Assembly: GCA_012963885.1 (NCBI GenBank)
Contig: DTUY01000384.1
Coordinates: 53,572 to 95,464 of the forward strand
Reading direction: 5' to 3'
From: Candidatus Poribacteria bacterium
Lineage (GTDB): Bacteria > Poribacteria > WGA-4E > UBA9662
Length of the DNA stretch: 41,893 nucleotides
Shown here piece by piece: positions 1 through 7,770 of this stretch; within the stretch, counting starts at the first letter, position 1; each line of letters opens with the position of its first letter. The position numbers and the translations under genes were made by a program. A model generated the notes under the pieces. That model saw only the letters and a list, made by a program, of their open reading frames with translations, had not been told where the DNA came from and made no database searches.

Positions 1-36
1 CGTGATTCGCGTGATTCGCGTGATTCGCGTGATTCG
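1..36 (+). repeat. Four tandem copies of a 9-bp unit (RDS codons)
   Basis: The 9-mer cgtgattcg occurs four times in a row at positions 1-36 and encodes Arg-Asp-Ser each time. It may extend upstream of the window. It lies in the putative disordered FtsZ linker, where length variation is tolerated. Replication slippage is the simplest origin. Confidence 0.9.
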
Positions 37-297
37 CACCGATCCAGACCAAATTCTCGCAGGGATTCGAGGTTCAACCGCCGATCATTCGATAGAGATC
101 AAGCTAATCAGCCAAAGAGCAATGATGACAGAGAGTTTGCTTCGGCACCAGCTTCTGAAACTCTCGATCTGCCGGAAATGATGCGTACCCAAGAACCTGC
201 CAGACAACCTGGCGAACAAGCAAACCAAAATAGGCCGAACGACGTTGGCACAGACATCGAAATTCCGACATGGCTCCGCATTAACAAAGACGATTAA
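1..297 (+). CDS. ftsZ: C-terminal end of probable cell-division protein FtsZ (partial)
   Basis: Frame 1 is open from the window edge to TAA at 295-297. The translation starts with a repeated Arg-Asp-Ser tract, continues as a polar, Pro/Gln/Asn-rich stretch with no predicted fold, and ends in DIEIPTWLRINKDD. A disordered linker closed by a short D-I-x-I-P-x-(F/W)-L-R peptide is the classic FtsZ C-terminal tail, the part that binds FtsA, ZipA, SepF and other partners. FtsZ is the tubulin-like GTPase of the division ring. The GTPase domain would lie upstream of the window, so the call rests on the tail alone. The next gene is on the opposite strand and ends 3 bp away, so this is the last gene of its transcription unit. 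Another protein with a similar terminal peptide is possible. Confidence 0.6.
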   Translation, partial: RDSRDSRDSRDSHRSRPNSRRDSRFNRRSFDRDQANQPKSNDDREFASAPASETLDLPEMMRTQEPARQPGEQANQNRPNDVGTDIEIPTWLRINKDD

Positions 298-300
298 AAA

Positions 301-927
301 TTAGAAAGCCATCATAGGTACTTCTGCATGTTGGTGTTCGATTAATGATCTAACTTCGTCTGCAAGATGTTTCCCATAAGTTTCTTGGATGATATAGATT
401 GATGTATCAATTGCTAAGCTGCTGCCAGCACAAGTAAGAATCCGCCCAGCACGTACGATTTTCGATGAATTATATGGGATGAGATCGTCTCGTTCTTGCA
501 GCTCTTTTAAGGCCAGCCAATGAGTTGTAGCCTGACGTTCGCGTAATATACCTGCTGCAGCAAGAATTAGTGTGCCGGTAGAAACACCAACTACAAATTC
601 ACACTGGTTAGCCAGTTTCCTAAGTTGCCTCTGAATCATCGGATTTGCCATTGGAACCTTTCGACCTTCTCCTCCTGGTACAATCATTAGATCAATTTTT
701 ATAATGTCCAAAAAGGTGCTCTCCGGAGTAATAATGAGGCCATTCACACACCTTATCGGTTGTAACCGCAGCGCAAAGGTAAAGGTTTGCATGACGCCCG
801 GACGAATTCGGTTGACTGAGGCAAATACTTGAAAAGCTCCTGCAAAATCAAGCGGATTCATGTCATCATAGAGAAAGAAACCAACTTGTTTGACATCTTG
901 TTGTCCTATGCTTGTGTCCTCAATCAT
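301..927 (-). CDS. DJ-1/PfpI (GlxA-like) family protein with Ser in place of the nucleophilic Cys
   Basis: 208 residues, single DJ-1/PfpI alpha/beta domain. Seen: an N-terminal strand followed by a Y-D-D-M-N-P-L-D-F-A-G stretch (about 20-30), typical of the isonitrile hydratase/GlxA branch; M-I-V-P-G-G at 81-86; and the nucleophile-elbow region V-V-G-V-S-T-G-T at 112-119, followed by L-I-L-A-A-A-G-I-L. In active relatives the elbow reads C-T-G or C-(T/A)-G; here residue 116 is Ser. Activity in this fold (isonitrile hydratase, protease or glyoxalase-like) depends on that Cys, so the protein may be non-catalytic or use a different chemistry. There is no AraC-type DNA-binding tail. The start overlaps the end of the carbonic-anhydrase-like gene upstream by 8 bp, so the two are probably co-transcribed. 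Confidence 0.8.
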   Translation of the reverse strand: MIEDTSIGQQDVKQVGFFLYDDMNPLDFAGAFQVFASVNRIRPGVMQTFTFALRLQPIRCVNGLIITPESTFLDIIKIDLMIVPGGEGRKVPMANPMIQRQLRKLANQCEFVVGVSTGTLILAAAGILRERQATTHWLALKELQERDDLIPYNSSKIVRAGRILTCAGSSLAIDTSIYIIQETYGKHLADEVRSLIEHQHAEVPMMAF

Positions 928-1432
928 GATTTTTCCTTGCCAGTTTCGCTAATCTTATGTATTCATCTTTTCCTTTGGAAATCCGATCAATATCAACTTC
1001 CATTATCTCACGTCTAATCTTAGCTGGTATGCCAACTGCGACGCAACCTTGAGGTATCTCTTGACCTTCCAACACAACAGCACCCGCACCAACAATCGCA
1101 TTTTTCCCAATTCGCGCATCCGTGAGAATGGTTGCCCCCATTGATATCATGGCACCATTGTCAATGGTGCAACCGTGAATGATTGCTCGGTGACCAATCG
1201 TTACGTCGTCACCAATGATACAAGGAAATCCATGATCCAAGTGGATAATTGTTCCATCTTGAATATTTGTACGTTGACCAATTCTGATGTAATCAATATC
1301 AGCTCGTAACACGCAATTAAACCAGACACTGGCTTCAGCCCCGATTGTAACGTCGCCAATAATCTTGACTCCTTCCGCAATATACACGGATTGATCAATT
1401 TGTGGTGCTTTATCTTGAAACTTTATTAGCAT
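920..1432 (-). CDS. Gamma-carbonic anhydrase family hexapeptide-repeat protein
   Basis: About 170 residues forming a left-handed beta-helix of hexapeptide repeats, seen as recurrent (I/V)-G-x-x-(A/V) units such as VTIGAEASVWFN, IRIGQRTNIQDG and ARIGKNAIVGAG. The metal-ligand histidines of the gamma-CA fold are in place: one in I-H-L-D-H-G and two in I-G-H-R-A-I-I-H-G. Such proteins form trimers with metal at subunit interfaces; some hydrate CO2 and others (YrdA, PaaY) have different or unknown activity. I start at ATG 1432, with GAGAAAGGG about ten bases upstream, rather than at the in-frame GTG at 1453. The start lies inside the 3' end of the BatD gene (22-bp overlap), showing translational coupling. 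Confidence 0.9.
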   Translation of the reverse strand: MLIKFQDKAPQIDQSVYIAEGVKIIGDVTIGAEASVWFNCVLRADIDYIRIGQRTNIQDGTIIHLDHGFPCIIGDDVTIGHRAIIHGCTIDNGAMISMGATILTDARIGKNAIVGAGAVVLEGQEIPQGCVAVGIPAKIRREIMEVDIDRISKGKDEYIRLAKLARKNHD

Positions 1433-3269
1433 GTTTTGCGTACCCTTTCTCACCTAGTTCTTCTTTAATCTTTTCAAGTACATTTTTCGCTTGTTCCACT
1501 GCTGTTTTTAGCTCACTATCCTGACTAGTAATTGGAGTAAATCTAGCCATGTCACATTCCCTTAAAATTCTTACTATTTCATCAATAGACAATTCCGGTA
1601 CATTTCCCAAACGCAGTTGTTGTTTTACAATTTCTGGATTGAGTCCAACCGAGCTATTATCAAAACTATCACCAACGTAATTGTAGATGGCATTTGCGAG
1701 GTCGGTAAAAGATTGGGCTTGATCAAGTATTGTAAGCACATTCGTATAAGCATTCTGTTGCTGCAATTTCGGTTGGTCTACCTGACTTTGCTGGTGGTTA
1801 TAAACCCTGATTCTGTAAATTATGCCTATAACACCAATAAATAGAACACCAAAACTCCAAGCGAAAATCTTATACAGCCCCGTTTCAGTGTTCATTTCAT
1901 TGGTGGCTGACGTTGATGAATCCGACCAAGTAATCTTAGATTCAATTGTAGTTCCAGGCAAAATCTGTAGTAAAATCTGATTAGTAGACATAATTTCATA
2001 TTTTTCCTTGTCAGGATCAAAATAGAAAACCTCGATTACCGGAATTGTAAAACGGCCTGATTTCGATGGAATAATGACATATTCGTAGGTCCGACTCCCT
2101 TGAATTTTCCCATCTGTATCCTGTGTAACATCTGTGATCTTAGGATCATAAATTGTCAGATCAATCATCTCAGGTGTTTTTAATTCCGGTAGAGTTTCAA
2201 TATTACCAGTACCAGAAATTCTAACGTGCATCGTTATTGCTTCACCAACTTTAACTTTAGCTTGATCCACTTCTGATGTAATTCGGTATTTCCCAACTAC
2301 ACCTTCAAAGCTAGTTGGCTTGCCTGTTTCTGGCAGAGGACGTACATCAACCTTAATAGCCTCGGTCGTTAACTGCCTAGGAGTAGACCAATTGCTAAGT
2401 CCAATCGAGGTTGGCAAGGAAAGTGTGGCGGGGTCAATTGTGATACTACCAGTCATCATAGGAAACAGGGCAGTTTTAATTTCTGCCACCCGAAACTGTG
2501 TACCGCTAATGACTTCTATCTTGGATTCCTGTTGTCCCAATTGGGACTTCCAAAACCGATTCATAGGCGGAGATTGGTACTTGGGAGAATCGATACTAGG
2601 GAGAACCGCCGTGTGTAAATAACGAAAAGTATAGGTAATTTGCTCTCCAACATACGGAGATTGATTGTCGATACTGGCTTCAACTTTTTGAGTACCACCA
2701 TAAAAAGGATCATTAAATAAATTCCGAGACCAAGTACGTTTTTGAGGATCAGTTTGGTTTCGTGGTTGGATCCTCGGCGTAACTGTGATAGTAATCGGCC
2801 GCGTTTGGTAATTTTTACCATCAAGTGGAAAAACAATATCTGGAATTGTAAATGAGCCCTCTTTTTGCGGGATCACAGAATAAGACCACGTTTTCGACAC
2901 AGACATTTGTGTGTTGATGGTATTGTACTGGTTCTGCGTTCCGAGATAGAAGGCGTGAAAACTGGAAGGCAATAAGGAACCAAGCTCTGGAGGTTTAATC
3001 GCTTCTAATCGCCTGTTACTTGATACGGTGATTTTAAAGGTGCCGCTTTGACCAACAGCAATCGTGTCTGGTGTAAGAGTTGCAGATACAGATGTGCTTT
3101 GCCCGAACCCTGACGAACTGAAGATGAAAAATACCAGGCATAATAACTGAAATCTAAAGCTGGAATGTTGTTGACTGAGAAATGTCTTACCAATCCTTGT
3201 CAGAGCTTGGGAGTTTCTGCCGTGCAATTTGCCGGCGTAAAATCTGCCTACGAATTTCATGCTCATCAT
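1410..3269 (-). CDS. batD: BatD family protein (aerotolerance-related membrane protein)
   Basis: 619 residues. After about 35 leading residues comes a hydrophobic secretion signal (FQLLCLVFFIFSSSGFGQ), then Ig-like beta-rich periplasmic repeats with the usual opening V-S-A-T-L-T-P-D-T-I-A-V-G-Q-S. One strong membrane segment near 470-490 (IFAWSFGVLFIGVIGIIY) precedes a helical cytoplasmic tail. This is the BatD layout: signal, immunoglobulin-like modules, one late transmembrane helix. Bat proteins were linked to aerotolerance and envelope stress, with VWA-domain BatA/BatB as partners, but no VWA gene is visible here. The gene overlaps the preceding TPR gene by 83 bp. The true start may be an alternative codon nearer the signal peptide, because the first 35 residues are unusual. 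Confidence 0.85.
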   Translation of the reverse strand: MMSMKFVGRFYAGKLHGRNSQALTRIGKTFLSQQHSSFRFQLLCLVFFIFSSSGFGQSTSVSATLTPDTIAVGQSGTFKITVSSNRRLEAIKPPELGSLLPSSFHAFYLGTQNQYNTINTQMSVSKTWSYSVIPQKEGSFTIPDIVFPLDGKNYQTRPITITVTPRIQPRNQTDPQKRTWSRNLFNDPFYGGTQKVEASIDNQSPYVGEQITYTFRYLHTAVLPSIDSPKYQSPPMNRFWKSQLGQQESKIEVISGTQFRVAEIKTALFPMMTGSITIDPATLSLPTSIGLSNWSTPRQLTTEAIKVDVRPLPETGKPTSFEGVVGKYRITSEVDQAKVKVGEAITMHVRISGTGNIETLPELKTPEMIDLTIYDPKITDVTQDTDGKIQGSRTYEYVIIPSKSGRFTIPVIEVFYFDPDKEKYEIMSTNQILLQILPGTTIESKITWSDSSTSATNEMNTETGLYKIFAWSFGVLFIGVIGIIYRIRVYNHQQSQVDQPKLQQQNAYTNVLTILDQAQSFTDLANAIYNYVGDSFDNSSVGLNPEIVKQQLRLGNVPELSIDEIVRILRECDMARFTPITSQDSELKTAVEQAKNVLEKIKEELGEKGYAKHANKVSR

Positions 3270-3864
3270 TTTTCAGAGCTTCTAACAGCCGAATTGCGTC
3301 TGCTTCCGACATCTTCTGCACATCGGGGGCTATCTGATTTTGTTGTTGCTGTTTTGAATTCTGCCGCTGTTGGTTTTGGTTGCCATCCTTATTTTCGTTA
3401 TTGGCTTGTTCTTGGTTGTTTGATGATTCTTGATCTCGCTGCTGTTGGGCTAATTTTTCAAGCGCGAGCTCAAGATTATGCTTGGAGTCCAAATCTACAT
3501 GATTGTTGCGTAAAGCTGATTTGTAGGACCGAATGGCATCCTCAAAGTTACCCATTTGAAACTGTGAGTTCCCCAGATTGTAGTATGCTTTGTTTTGTTT
3601 TCCCAGTGTTAGCTGGTTTATAGATTTCAGGAAATATTTTTCTGCTTGATCAAACTCCTTGTTCTGATAAAGCGCTACTCCTAAATTATAGTTCGATATC
3701 GGTTCATCCGGCTTGGTATCAATCGCAGATTGATATATTTTCTTGGCTTTTGTAAAATTGCCAGTCTTGTAGCTTTTATTCCCTGCCTTAATTAGACTCC
3801 TCCATCCACCGAGAAAACCAGTAAGGAGAGAAATTGTGCAGAAGAGAACAATTGTGCTTTTCAT
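3187..3864 (-). CDS. TPR protein of the Bat operon (BatC/BatE-like)
   Basis: 225 residues. A short N-terminal hydrophobic segment (MKSTIVLFCTISLLTGFLGG) is followed by about three tetratricopeptide repeats at roughly 25-130 (motifs G-N-K-S-Y-K-T-G-N-F, Y-N-L-G-V-A-L-Y, Y-Y-N-L-G-N-S-Q-F). Then comes a Gln/Asn-rich low-complexity linker at about 140-175 and a helical tail with M-S-E-A-D-A-I-R-L-L-E-A-L. The TPR block plus Q/N-rich linker plus A-x-R-L-L-x-A-L tail is typical of the TPR partner encoded next to BatD. It opens a minus-strand unit of TPR, BatD, carbonic-anhydrase-like and DJ-1-like genes with overlapping ends. A promoter should lie in the 242-bp gap shared with the divergent nadD operon. 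Confidence 0.8.
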   Translation of the reverse strand: MKSTIVLFCTISLLTGFLGGWRSLIKAGNKSYKTGNFTKAKKIYQSAIDTKPDEPISNYNLGVALYQNKEFDQAEKYFLKSINQLTLGKQNKAYYNLGNSQFQMGNFEDAIRSYKSALRNNHVDLDSKHNLELALEKLAQQQRDQESSNNQEQANNENKDGNQNQQRQNSKQQQQNQIAPDVQKMSEADAIRLLEALKNDEHEIRRQILRRQIARQKLPSSDKDW

Positions 3865-3939
3865 AGGTGATCCTATGAAATTAGTTTAACAATTTCATCT
3901 TTTAGTTGTCAATTCAAAATCAAAATCGAACGTTTCGCT

Positions 3940-3970
3940 TTGGCATAAATCACCAAAATTAGGTTATAAT
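3940..3970 (+). promoter_or_regulatory. Candidate sigma-70-type promoter of the nadD operon
   Basis: TTGGCA at 3940-3945 and TATAAT at 3965-3970 lie 19 bp apart in the AT-rich divergent gap between the TPR gene and nadD. The -10 box is perfect and the spacer is slightly long. The predicted leader to nadD is about 130 nt. Only the boxes are seen; promoter activity is inferred. Confidence 0.35.
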
Positions 3971-4106
3971 ATTAATTATAGTTAATTCTAATATTGTTGT
4001 TCAATTCAGCTCAAAGACACGTTTTTTTGATCTTGCTGTTATTTCTAAGAAAATCCCTTAGCGTTTCAATAACATTGTAAAGTGTACGCTAGTACATAGA
4101 AATTCC

Positions 4107-4688
4107 ATGAAAATTGCAATTATGGGAGGGACATTTAACCCAATTCATAATGCACACTTAATTAGCGCTGAACAGGTGCGTGATAAACTCAACTATGATC
4201 ACGTATTATTTATTCCATCTGCACGTCCTCCGCACAAAGGAGCACATGATATTATTGATTCAGAACATCGCTATGAAATAACTCGAATGGCAGTTGCAGA
4301 TAATCCACATTTTGATGTGCTGAGGATCGAGTTAGACCGCAAAGGACGATCATACGCAATCCAAACAATCAGGGAGTTACAAGAACTTTATGGGAATGAT
4401 TGTGAATTAGCATGGATTATTGGCGCGGATTCATTGATAGAATTTAAGATCTGGAAAGATTGGGATGAGATTCTAAACATCTGTCATTTTATCGCCACTA
4501 CACGTCCTGGCTATCCATTGTCAAAAGTGCCGCATGACATTATCAGCCGAGTTGAGATCTTTCAAATTCCAGAGATAGAAATTTCTGCTACTGACATTCG
4601 GGATAGAATTTGTTCAAACCGCTCAATACGCTACCTCATCCCATCACAAGTGGCAGAATATATCGCCAAACACAGACTTTTCATATAA
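4107..4688 (+). CDS. nadD: Nicotinate-nucleotide adenylyltransferase NadD
   Basis: 193 residues, the usual NadD size. It transfers AMP from ATP to nicotinate mononucleotide, giving deamido-NAD, in cytoplasmic NAD synthesis. The nucleotidyltransferase signature GGTFNPIHNAHL is at 7-18 (the H-x-x-H pair binds ATP phosphates). S-A-R-P-P-H-K-G follows at about 38-45, W-I-I-G-A-D-S in the middle, and the C-terminal I-S-A-T-D-I-R motif (the ISSTxIR equivalent). It is the first gene of a plus-strand run with yacG, yqeK, rsfS and argS. NadD, YqeK and RsfS are neighbours in many bacteria, which supports all three calls. ATG 4107 is the first in-frame start and directly precedes the conserved beta strand. 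Confidence 0.96.
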   Translation: MKIAIMGGTFNPIHNAHLISAEQVRDKLNYDHVLFIPSARPPHKGAHDIIDSEHRYEITRMAVADNPHFDVLRIELDRKGRSYAIQTIRELQELYGNDCELAWIIGADSLIEFKIWKDWDEILNICHFIATTRPGYPLSKVPHDIISRVEIFQIPEIEISATDIRDRICSNRSIRYLIPSQVAEYIAKHRLFI

Positions 4689-4708
4689 CAGGGATTTCCC
4701 ATCAAAAG

Positions 4709-4963
4709 ATGAAAAAAGAATGTAGCATCTGTGAAGAAAAGTTCGATTTTGTGTATCAAAAAGGTGAACAATTTCCTCCATATTTTCCATTTTGTAGTTC
4801 ACGTTGCAAGCAGATTGATCTTGCTAGGTGGCTCAATGAGGAATACCAAATTAGTTCACCAATTACAGGCGAGGAGTTGACGACCAAAGATGAAGAAGCT
4901 TTAGCAGACTTCTTACCTGATGAGGTAGAGGACGATTGCATCACTGATGAAAAGAAGGCTTGA
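4709..4963 (+). CDS. yacG: YacG-like zinc-finger protein (DNA gyrase inhibitor family)
   Basis: 84 residues from ATG 4709. Four cysteines form a treble-clef-like zinc site: C-S-I-C near residues 4-7, then C-S-S-R-C about 25 residues later, followed by I-D-L-A-R-W-L-N-E-E-Y. That last string is the strongest family mark, because YacG proteins carry (I/V)-D-L-(G/A)-x-W-(L/A)-x-x-x-Y after the second Cys pair. E. coli YacG inhibits DNA gyrase; whether this distant relative does is not known. The C-terminus is acidic. The gene starts 20 bp after nadD and its end overlaps the yqeK start by 17 bp. A longer in-frame reading exists upstream but runs through the end of nadD and lacks family similarity. 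Confidence 0.85.
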   Translation: MKKECSICEEKFDFVYQKGEQFPPYFPFCSSRCKQIDLARWLNEEYQISSPITGEELTTKDEEALADFLPDEVEDDCITDEKKA

Positions 4964-5534
4964 GCAGATCAAGGAATTTTTACGAGAAAAACTTAAACCA
5001 ACACGTTTTGAGCATGTGCTATCAGTACGTGACACAGCGATGAATTTTGCCACTAAATATGAAGTAGATCTTCGAAAAGTAGAACTAGCCGCACTTTTGC
5101 ACGATTGCGTCAAGTGGATAGACGATAAAATATTGATCGAACTCTCAAAAAAATACCAGATAAAACTTGACCAAATCGAGAAAGAAAATCCAGCATTGTT
5201 GCATGCAAAAATTGGTGCTGAATATGCAAAAGATCATTTTGGTATAACAGATCCAGATATACTCAATGCCATTCGAAATCATACTACCGGTGCTAAAAGG
5301 ATGTCACTAGTTGACAAGATCCTATATGTCGCTGATTTTTGTGAACCGAAACGAAACTATCAAGTTGCAGGTGATGTTTATAAAATCGCAGAGATTGACC
5401 TCGATTCAGCAATGCTCGAAGTAGCCCGAAACAAAATTATCAGACAAATCGAAGACAATGTGTTAATTCATCCGAATACCATTGATGTTTACAACACTGT
5501 ACTTCGTTTATTAGATAAAAAAAGAGAGAAGTAA
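4947..5534 (+). CDS. yqeK: YqeK-type HD-domain symmetrical Ap4A hydrolase
   Basis: 195 residues. HD-superfamily metal site visible as H in R-F-E-H-V-L-S-V (residue 23), H-D in A-L-L-H-D-C-V-K-W (52-53), H in L-L-H-A-K-I-G-A, and H in I-R-N-H-T-T-G. D-K-I-L-Y-V-A-D-F-C-E-P-K-R is the diagnostic YqeK segment. Members hydrolyse diadenosine tetraphosphate symmetrically to two ADP, limiting the alarmone Ap4A. Position between nadD and rsfS is the common arrangement in Firmicutes and others. ATG 4947 lies inside the end of yacG, implying translational coupling, and is only 4 bp upstream of rsfS at its other end. Confidence 0.92.
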   Translation: MKRRLEQIKEFLREKLKPTRFEHVLSVRDTAMNFATKYEVDLRKVELAALLHDCVKWIDDKILIELSKKYQIKLDQIEKENPALLHAKIGAEYAKDHFGITDPDILNAIRNHTTGAKRMSLVDKILYVADFCEPKRNYQVAGDVYKIAEIDLDSAMLEVARNKIIRQIEDNVLIHPNTIDVYNTVLRLLDKKREK

Positions 5535-5537
5535 AAA

Positions 5538-6008
5538 TTGGAAAATGATGCACTAGAGATGGCAAAAACTGCGGCCATTGCTACGTTAAGTCGGCGTGCC
5601 GAAGATGCCAGAATCCTTGATCTCAGGGAGCTTGGTGGATTCACGGATTTTTTTGTCATCTGTAGTGGGAACTCGAACCGGCAAGTTGAAGGAATATCCG
5701 AAAAGGTAGTAGAAGATATTAGGGAAAGGTGGGATCAGCGACCATGGCATCGGGAAGGTCAGCGTAAAGGAGACTGGATTCTTCTTGATTACGTTGATGT
5801 TGTGGTGCATATTTTCCTGCATGAAAAACGGAAAACTTATGATTTAGAACGGCTTTGGTCTGACGCATTGGAGATTGAGTTACCAGAAATCAATACTAAT
5901 CTCATAGAAGTCAACTATGAGATTGACGAAGAATATGACGAACTTGACGACTTCGAACTTGATGATTTTATTTTTGATGACGATGGATTTGGGATAAAAA
6001 TTGATTGA
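5538..6008 (+). CDS. rsfS: Ribosomal silencing factor RsfS
   Basis: 156 residues. RsfS binds ribosomal protein uL14 and blocks subunit joining when nutrients are scarce. Family marks are A-E-D-A-R-I-L-D-L-R-E-L, F-T-D-F-F-V-I-C-S-G-N-S-N-R-Q-V, W-I-L-L-D-Y-V-D-V-V-V-H-I-F and Y-D-L-E-R-L-W-S-D-A. The start is TTG 5538, preceded by AGAGAGAAG six bases away; the next in-frame ATG (5559) would cut into the first helix. The domain ends near residue 115. The remaining 40 residues are a strongly acidic tail rich in Asp and Glu, longer than in typical RsfS. It overlaps the argS start by 8 bp. Confidence 0.93.
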   Translation: MENDALEMAKTAAIATLSRRAEDARILDLRELGGFTDFFVICSGNSNRQVEGISEKVVEDIRERWDQRPWHREGQRKGDWILLDYVDVVVHIFLHEKRKTYDLERLWSDALEIELPEINTNLIEVNYEIDEEYDELDDFELDDFIFDDDGFGIKID

Positions 6009-7707
6009 CCAAGTTAGGCTGCGGGTCAGCGAAGTACTAAGAGCTGCCATTCAACAGGCAATAAACCATGCTGAAATCTCTCTTGATATTATACCCGACA
6101 TTGTATTTTCTCCGACAAAGAATCCGGAGCATGGTGATATCGCAACACCGATTGCCATGTCGCTGTCAAAAACTGCGAAAATGCCGCCAAGGCAGATAGC
6201 TGGGATTATCGTTAACCATTTGGCTAACGATCCATTGATACGTCAAGTCGAGATTGCTGGACCAGGTTTCATCAACCTCTTCATCTCAGAAGATTGTCTT
6301 TACAAAACATTAGAACACATTATTCACCAAGGTGAAGGCTACGGTCGGTCGCAGGACGGTGCAAGAAAGCGAATTCTGGTGGAGTTCGTAAGTGCTAATC
6401 CCACAGGACCTCTCAATATTGTTAGTGGCCGGGCAGCAGCGGTTGGGGATGTACTCGTAAATTTGCTCAATGTTGCTAACTACGATGCAATTCGTGAGTT
6501 CTATGTTAATGATGCTGGTAAGCAAGTGGAACGCCTCGGCGCGTCAATTGATGTTCGCTACCGTCAGTTGCTAGGCGGAGAAGAACTAAAAATCCCAGAA
6601 GATGGTTATCATGGCGAGTATCTGATTGATATAGCTAGATTGATAGTTGAAAGTGAAGGAGATCAATATTTACAATTAGATGAAGCTGCTCGAATCGATA
6701 AGTTCAAAGACATCGGGATTCAGCGCTTACTAGATGGACAGAAGTCAACGTTGAAACGATTTGGTGTTGAATTTGATGTTTGGACAAGTGAACAGGTAAT
6801 TCGTGACACTAAGAAACCTGAACAAATTATAGAAATCTTTACGAAAAAGAAACTACTTTATGAAGCAGAGGGCGCCATCTGGTTTCAAATGACTGAATTT
6901 GGTGATGACAAGGATTGTGTTGTCATTAAAAGTGATGGCGAGTTCACCTATTTCGTTCCAGATGCCGCGTATCACCGTGACAAATTCGATCGCGGTTTTG
7001 ATTTGCTGATTGATATCCTTGGACCTGATCATCAAGGGCACATCGTTCATCTTGATCATCTAATCAATGCCCTTGGATATAGTGCCGACCGGTTTGAAGG
7101 ACTTGTTGTCCAACAGGTTAATTTAGTTCATCAGGATGGAAGCCGCGTTGAAATGTCAAAACGAAAAGGTCATCTTTATACCCTAAACCAGTTGATAGAT
7201 GAACTGGCGGAGACAGTAGGAGAACAGTTCGCAGTTGATGTGGCCAGATATTTTTTTCTGAATCGAACCAACAACAGTCACCTCGATTTCGATGTCAAGC
7301 TGGCTGTCACACGTGCTAATGATAACCCAAGTTTCTATGTCCAGTACGCACATGCAAGGTGTTGCAGTATCTTTCGTGAGATGAAAGATCGAAACATTGA
7401 TCAGCTGCCGATTAATCAAGTCGACCTTAATCTCCTGACCGTTGATGAAGAGGCACAAATTATTAAAAAAATGGCAGGCTATCCGGGAGTCATTTTGAAT
7501 GCTGCGGAAGAGCGTGAACCTTACCGTGTCCCCAATTATCTGTACGAGCTTTCATCACACTTTCATACATTCTATAATAAGTTTCGCGTGTTGGACATGG
7601 ATCATCCGGATTTAACGCAGTCGCGACTTGTGCTTGTTAGATGCGTACAGATTGTGATTTCGAACGGCTTGAAACTGTTAGGAATTTCGGCACCAGAAAA
7701 AATGTGA
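6001..7707 (+). CDS. argS: Arginyl-tRNA synthetase with divergent HIGH motif
   Basis: 568 residues, normal for bacterial ArgRS, a class I enzyme that charges tRNA-Arg. Seen: N-terminal Arg-tRNA-synthetase domain (about 1-95); V-E-F-V-S-A-N-P-T-G-P-L at 127-138; KMSKS-loop equivalent E-M-S-K-R-K-G; and a C-terminal anticodon-binding DALR domain with Y-V-Q-Y-A-H-A-R-C and the terminal V-R-C-V-Q-I-V-I-S-N-G-L-K-L-L-G-I. The class I HIGH motif, normally H-V-G-H, reads N-I-V-S at 139-142, so both histidines are missing although the surrounding sequence is well conserved. TTG 6001 is the likely start, overlapping rsfS by 8 bp. Everything else indicates a functional gene, and no second argS is visible here. 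Confidence 0.95.
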   Translation: MIDQVRLRVSEVLRAAIQQAINHAEISLDIIPDIVFSPTKNPEHGDIATPIAMSLSKTAKMPPRQIAGIIVNHLANDPLIRQVEIAGPGFINLFISEDCLYKTLEHIIHQGEGYGRSQDGARKRILVEFVSANPTGPLNIVSGRAAAVGDVLVNLLNVANYDAIREFYVNDAGKQVERLGASIDVRYRQLLGGEELKIPEDGYHGEYLIDIARLIVESEGDQYLQLDEAARIDKFKDIGIQRLLDGQKSTLKRFGVEFDVWTSEQVIRDTKKPEQIIEIFTKKKLLYEAEGAIWFQMTEFGDDKDCVVIKSDGEFTYFVPDAAYHRDKFDRGFDLLIDILGPDHQGHIVHLDHLINALGYSADRFEGLVVQQVNLVHQDGSRVEMSKRKGHLYTLNQLIDELAETVGEQFAVDVARYFFLNRTNNSHLDFDVKLAVTRANDNPSFYVQYAHARCCSIFREMKDRNIDQLPINQVDLNLLTVDEEAQIIKKMAGYPGVILNAAEEREPYRVPNYLYELSSHFHTFYNKFRVLDMDHPDLTQSRLVLVRCVQIVISNGLKLLGISAPEKM

Positions 7708-7770
7708 TATGAAACACTTGTATTTCAGTATGCACCTAAATCCTTGGCCCTAAAACATAATGAGGAAAAT

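Noticed and set aside
4610..4708. Longer reading of yacG from ATG 4610
   Set aside because: It overlaps the nadD end in another frame, adds no family similarity, and ATG 4709 directly precedes the zinc site.
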